Assembly: GCA_013360535.1 (NCBI GenBank)
Contig: JABWBL010000097.1
Location: 1 to 9,323, forward strand
Length of the DNA: 9,323 bases
Source: Planctomycetaceae bacterium
GTDB lineage: Bacteria; Planctomycetota; UBA1135; GCA-002686595
Reading direction: 5' to 3'
Positions 7,701 through 9,323 of the stretch are shown piece by piece. Each line of letters begins with the position of its first letter. Positions within the stretch are counted from its first letter, which is position 1. The notes below the pieces were generated by a model that saw only the letters and a list, made by a program, of their open reading frames with translations, searched no databases and was not told where the DNA came from. The position numbers were made by a program, and so were the translations under genes.

Positions 7701-7834
7701 GCTTGCTCAAGGACTCCGACGGCAACGTGCGCAAGGCCGCGCAGTCGGCGATCGACGTCCTGACGGCGCCCAAGCCGGTTCCTCCGGCTCCGGAAGCCCC
7801 GAAGTCCGGCGCGCCTGCGAAGAAGGACGAGTAG
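4736..7834 (+). CDS. Large exported HEAT-repeat protein
   Basis: Function unknown; 1032 residues of mostly helical repeats, probably a protein-protein scaffold outside the cytoplasmic membrane. A signal peptide spans about 1-31 (hydrophobic core LALLVVAVWSALFG, likely cut after LRA). Then: Pro/Tyr-rich segment near 46-56 (GDPPYFFPPV), charged helical or coiled-coil part about 163-210, recognisable HEAT-type units starting at D437 (DPEPEVRMAV), D499 (DADPRVRDLA) and D531 (DTDPKVRERL), a Ser/Gly linker about 581-592, a second helical half, two clear repeats at D962 (DKDATTRAQAA) and D993 (DSDGNVRKAA), and a Pro/Ala/Lys tail from about 1012. No catalytic motif, heme site or lipobox is visible. 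Start chosen at the ATG 7 nt after GAGGGA (4723-4728); the frame opens upstream at a TTG (4655), but that would bury the signal peptide. Its position behind the two-component pair suggests regulation by it. Confidence 0.9.
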   Translation: MQRIEAMKWLQRLALLVVAVWSALFGTPLRAQETAGPSAPKPMVWTGDPPYFFPPVDTRDAASLAAALDKELARLKVALEVDGATEAQRKELTRLWVIASRREEFPRRWEVLPRIVIARAEELERRGELPAAVRVASELLPRAEIAAELSRLDPKLKFVAATAEQEKAAQEAAKDPKLASLRTQLEKKLAEQKALANAGERGGDSEREEQAEWAAQLLEDAVMRALLEQQPGMIRDLGARAAPALEQLVANDLDTLPPDASLDPLVLLFEVDEPRGAQFVLDHWPKGGYLFHKRVLRAMEKANVLSNSGTWRAASAQVDVPTFEAPKLIETSWRDLLVLAANDFEVRRDSLGLLRTLGEFDGLDSALQQTLSSWIERGGKSEAALVLNTLVHCFDRASVLPVAERALASPDGETRILAAKVLEGYQRNDALRARAQDPEPEVRMAVARSLDGGVHRAAYFMPSSARGAVICTSMNGVGADYTRSIEARDSACIDALLGDADPRVRDLALKAFLQSPSITVSTERLVELAKDTDPKVRERLAKWGRKEAMPAAAMRQLATDPAAEIARLAWRELLRVTNDQESSGSGSATASTWSDAYLPVAEALLVNPAVVQLGLGEVGVRVGRSAEGAKLLLRVTRAHPNERNFGALVEAITHRSQKFVWDAVGVDELPALLRETFQASWRQSWVQLVGALPERHAAAFRGLLLDTGVSPEVRALAAAASAATADAEWNSAFADVFESLSSSYLVTENAPECRMIRGKLALIERVEALVLELLGRRGSPDMLGAVIRELSGNGSYRLPEPLALDLLRGERGSRPDGPWIDVQSHALASLRYTETEPRLEIVERYIADRWISRSVFAEISRHHLDAHLPLLERALLGEYDTDAYSPSQAAAMTLASYLDDRAAGILLKGIASTSEQSRRETFFKALDEIRRYQDERERWANRKSSKAARDAAIAELVPMLADKDATTRAQAAKSLGALEALEQLPALVRLLKDSDGNVRKAAQSAIDVLTAPKPVPPAPEAPKSGAPAKKDE

Positions 7835-7852
7835 CGGCGCCGTTTTCCCGTT

Positions 7853-7891
7853 CGCCGCGCGGGCGCGACGTTTGCGCGCGCCCGCGCGGCG
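7853..7891. terminator. 15-bp perfect G+C stem-loop between HEAT and Fe-S genes
   Basis: CGCCGCGCGGGCGCG (7853-7867) is the exact reverse complement of 7877-7891, with a 9-nt loop ACGTTTGCG. It lies 18 nt after the stop of the HEAT-repeat gene and is the strongest hairpin I found in the window. No U-run follows on either strand, so if it terminates transcription it does so without the classical tail. It ends 18 nt before the next ATG, leaving very little space for an independent promoter and leader. Confidence 0.5.
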
Positions 7892-7908
7892 GTCCACAAT
7901 CGCTGGAC
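7892..7908 (+). promoter_or_regulatory. Small palindrome with -10-like hexamer before the Fe-S gene
   Basis: GTCCA (7892-7896) and TGGAC (7904-7908) form a 5-bp inverted repeat directly abutting the 15-bp stem. The overlapping hexamer CACAAT (7895-7900) matches TATAAT at four of six positions and lies 9 nt before the ATG, the same distance as the TAGCAT hexamer before the histidine kinase gene. TTGCGC (7872-7877) is 17 nt further upstream and matches only the TTG of a -35 element. No ribosome binding site is evident. A leaderless start is possible but unproven. Confidence 0.25.
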
Positions 7909-7909
7909 G

Positions 7910-9323
7910 ATGGCGAGCCGTTGCGCGAGCGAAGTGGACGAGGACGCACCCGAGGGCGGGCGGAGCGCGATCCGTCCGTCGCGCGTGTCGCGCTGGCGCC
8001 TGTGGGTGCTCATCGGCGTGCACGTCGCGATCGCGGCGCACATCGCGCACTGGTGGATGAAGGGCTCGACGCTGACGCCGCTCGAGCCTTCGGAGTCGGT
8101 CGAGCTCGCCACCCGCGGCGTGCTCAACGCCGGCGCGATCTTCTTCGGCCTCGCGATCCTGTCGACGGCGCTGTTCGGCCGCTTCTTCTGCGGCTGGACC
8201 TGCCATCTGGTCGCGATCCAGGACGGCTGTCGCTGGCTGCTCGAGAAGGCCGGCCTGCGCCCGCGCGCGGTAAACCTCGGGCTGCTCGGCCTGATCCCGC
8301 TCGCCGTGTTCGTCTACATGTTCCTCGCGCCCTACTTGCCGCGCATCGAGCAGGGGCTCGGCCTCGGCGTCGAACACACCGAGTTCACGACCTCGGGCTT
8401 CTGGGACACGTTCCCCGGCGTGTGGATGTCGATCCTGACGTTCCTCGTCGGCGGTTTCCTGATGGTGTGGTTCCTCGGCGCGAAGGGTTTCTGCACGTAC
8501 GCCTGCCCGTACGGAGCGGTGTTCGGCGTCGTCGACCAGCTCGCGCCCGTCCGCATCCGCGTCACCGACGCCTGCTCGGGTTGCGGCCACTGCACCGCGG
8601 TCTGCACGTCGAACGTGCGCGTGCACCAGGAGGTGCGCGACTGGAAGGCGATCGTCGACCCGGGCTGCATGAAGTGCCTCGACTGCGTGAGCGTGTGCCC
8701 GAAGGATGCGCTGTATGTCGGTTTTGGTGCGCCCGCGATCCTCACGGCGCGCAAGCGCGAGTCGAAGGGCGCGCGTTTGGGCTGGGGTGAGCGCAGCGTG
8801 CGCGTCGCGGCGGCGGCGGCGTTCCTGTGGGCGCTGTTCCTCGTGCTGATGTCGCGGCAAGGCACGGTCGAGTCGAAGTGGGCGACGGAGCTGGCGGTCG
8901 GCTCGCTCGTCGTCGCCGTGCTGTTCGCCGGCAAGGCCGAGCACCGCGGGGGCCCGAGTCTTGGTGAGGACCTGCTCGGCGCCTGCGCGTTCCTGATCGC
9001 GCTCTATGGACTGCGCGGTTACGCGCTCTTGCCGTGGAGCGACGCGGAGGTCTCGCTGTTGCTCGCGCTCGGCCTCGCGGCGCTGTTTGCGTTGAGCGTC
9101 GTCTACGCGTGGCGCACGCTGCGCCGCTCCGAGCTGCGGCTGCAGACGTGGACGCTCGTCGCGGGCGGCGCCCGCACCAGGGCCGGAACGGCCGTTCTCG
9201 TCGCCACTCTTCCGTTCACGGCAGTCGTCGGCCTCGCTACGAAGGCGCAGCTCGAGCACGGCCGCCTCGTGCGCGAGGAGCAGGACGCCGCGCTGCGGGC
9301 TCGCGAGGCCGCGCTCGCGCAAG
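7910..9323 (+). CDS. Multi-pass membrane 4Fe-4S polyferredoxin, C-terminus beyond window
   Basis: Likely membrane electron-transfer protein; 471 residues seen, frame open at the edge. Predicted membrane segments: about 31-50, 68-90, 121-140, 171-190, then about 297-315, 326-341, 353-375, 381-400 and 424-444. Paired cysteine motifs FCGWTCHL (C94, C98) and FCTYACPYG (C195, C199) resemble those of the NapH/NosR/CcoG superfamily. Two ferredoxin clusters follow: C222-x2-C225-x2-C228-x3-C232 and C253-x2-C256-x2-C259-x3-C263-P. The first cluster lacks the usual proline after its last cysteine. CGWxCH instead of CGWxCP marks, as I recall, an uncharacterised subfamily in planctomycetes and myxobacteria, so no gene name is given. 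After the Fe-S part come several more membrane helices and a charged helix (about 447-471) that may open a coiled coil or repeat domain. Start is the first ATG; no clear ribosome binding site is present. Confidence 0.9.
   Translation, partial: MASRCASEVDEDAPEGGRSAIRPSRVSRWRLWVLIGVHVAIAAHIAHWWMKGSTLTPLEPSESVELATRGVLNAGAIFFGLAILSTALFGRFFCGWTCHLVAIQDGCRWLLEKAGLRPRAVNLGLLGLIPLAVFVYMFLAPYLPRIEQGLGLGVEHTEFTTSGFWDTFPGVWMSILTFLVGGFLMVWFLGAKGFCTYACPYGAVFGVVDQLAPVRIRVTDACSGCGHCTAVCTSNVRVHQEVRDWKAIVDPGCMKCLDCVSVCPKDALYVGFGAPAILTARKRESKGARLGWGERSVRVAAAAAFLWALFLVLMSRQGTVESKWATELAVGSLVVAVLFAGKAEHRGGPSLGEDLLGACAFLIALYGLRGYALLPWSDAEVSLLLALGLAALFALSVVYAWRTLRRSELRLQTWTLVAGGARTRAGTAVLVATLPFTAVVGLATKAQLEHGRLVREEQDAALRAREAALAQ

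Noticed and set aside
7484..9322. Minus-strand open frame of 612 codons opposite the Fe-S gene
   Set aside because: It is a low-complexity charged shadow. The plus strand encodes conserved cysteine motifs and membrane helices.
7910..9323. Naming the Fe-S protein NosR, NapH or CcoG
   Set aside because: No FMN-binding periplasmic domain as in NosR is seen, the first motif differs from NapH (His for Pro) and from CcoG, and the C-terminal tail does not fit those families.

Overview
The window is very GC-rich, densely coding bacterial DNA with strong G/C preference at third codon positions. It carries a Ser/Thr kinase whose catalytic motif reads DWG instead of DFG, a secreted dienelactone-hydrolase-like protein, a very large secreted HEAT-repeat protein and a membrane polyferredoxin of the 'CGWxCH' type. 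From memory of such families, this mix best fits a Planctomycetota chromosome; a myxobacterium-like lineage is the main alternative. No rRNA or tRNA marker is present, so the assignment is inference. I see no mobile element, CRISPR array, tRNA or rRNA.

Layout. Positions 1-1911 hold two genes on the minus strand: an exported dienelactone hydrolase family protein (1114-1911) and, 48 nt downstream in the direction of transcription, a Ser/Thr protein kinase (start at 1065) cut off by the left window edge. They are probably co-transcribed. The short gap carries a hairpin that covers the kinase's only visible ribosome binding site. A 114-bp divergent intergenic region (1912-2025) separates them from a plus-strand block: a membrane histidine kinase (2026-3906) and an OmpR/PhoB-type response regulator (3903-4625), overlapping by 4 nt. 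After a 110-bp structured gap comes a 1032-residue exported HEAT-repeat protein (4736-7834). After a 75-bp gap dominated by a 15-bp G+C stem comes a multi-pass membrane protein with two 4Fe-4S ferredoxin motifs (from 7910), cut off by the right edge.

How the parts may work together. The histidine kinase has a large extracytoplasmic, all-helical sensor region and no HAMP or PAS domain. Its regulator is of the family that binds tandem direct repeats about 11 bp apart. Such a repeat pair (GTTGAC-like, 11-bp period) lies in front of the histidine kinase gene and again between the regulator and the HEAT-repeat gene, and I saw the hexamer nowhere else in the window. The simplest reading is an autoregulated envelope-sensing system whose nearest target is the secreted HEAT protein and possibly the divergent hydrolase-kinase pair. 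This is inference from site placement only.
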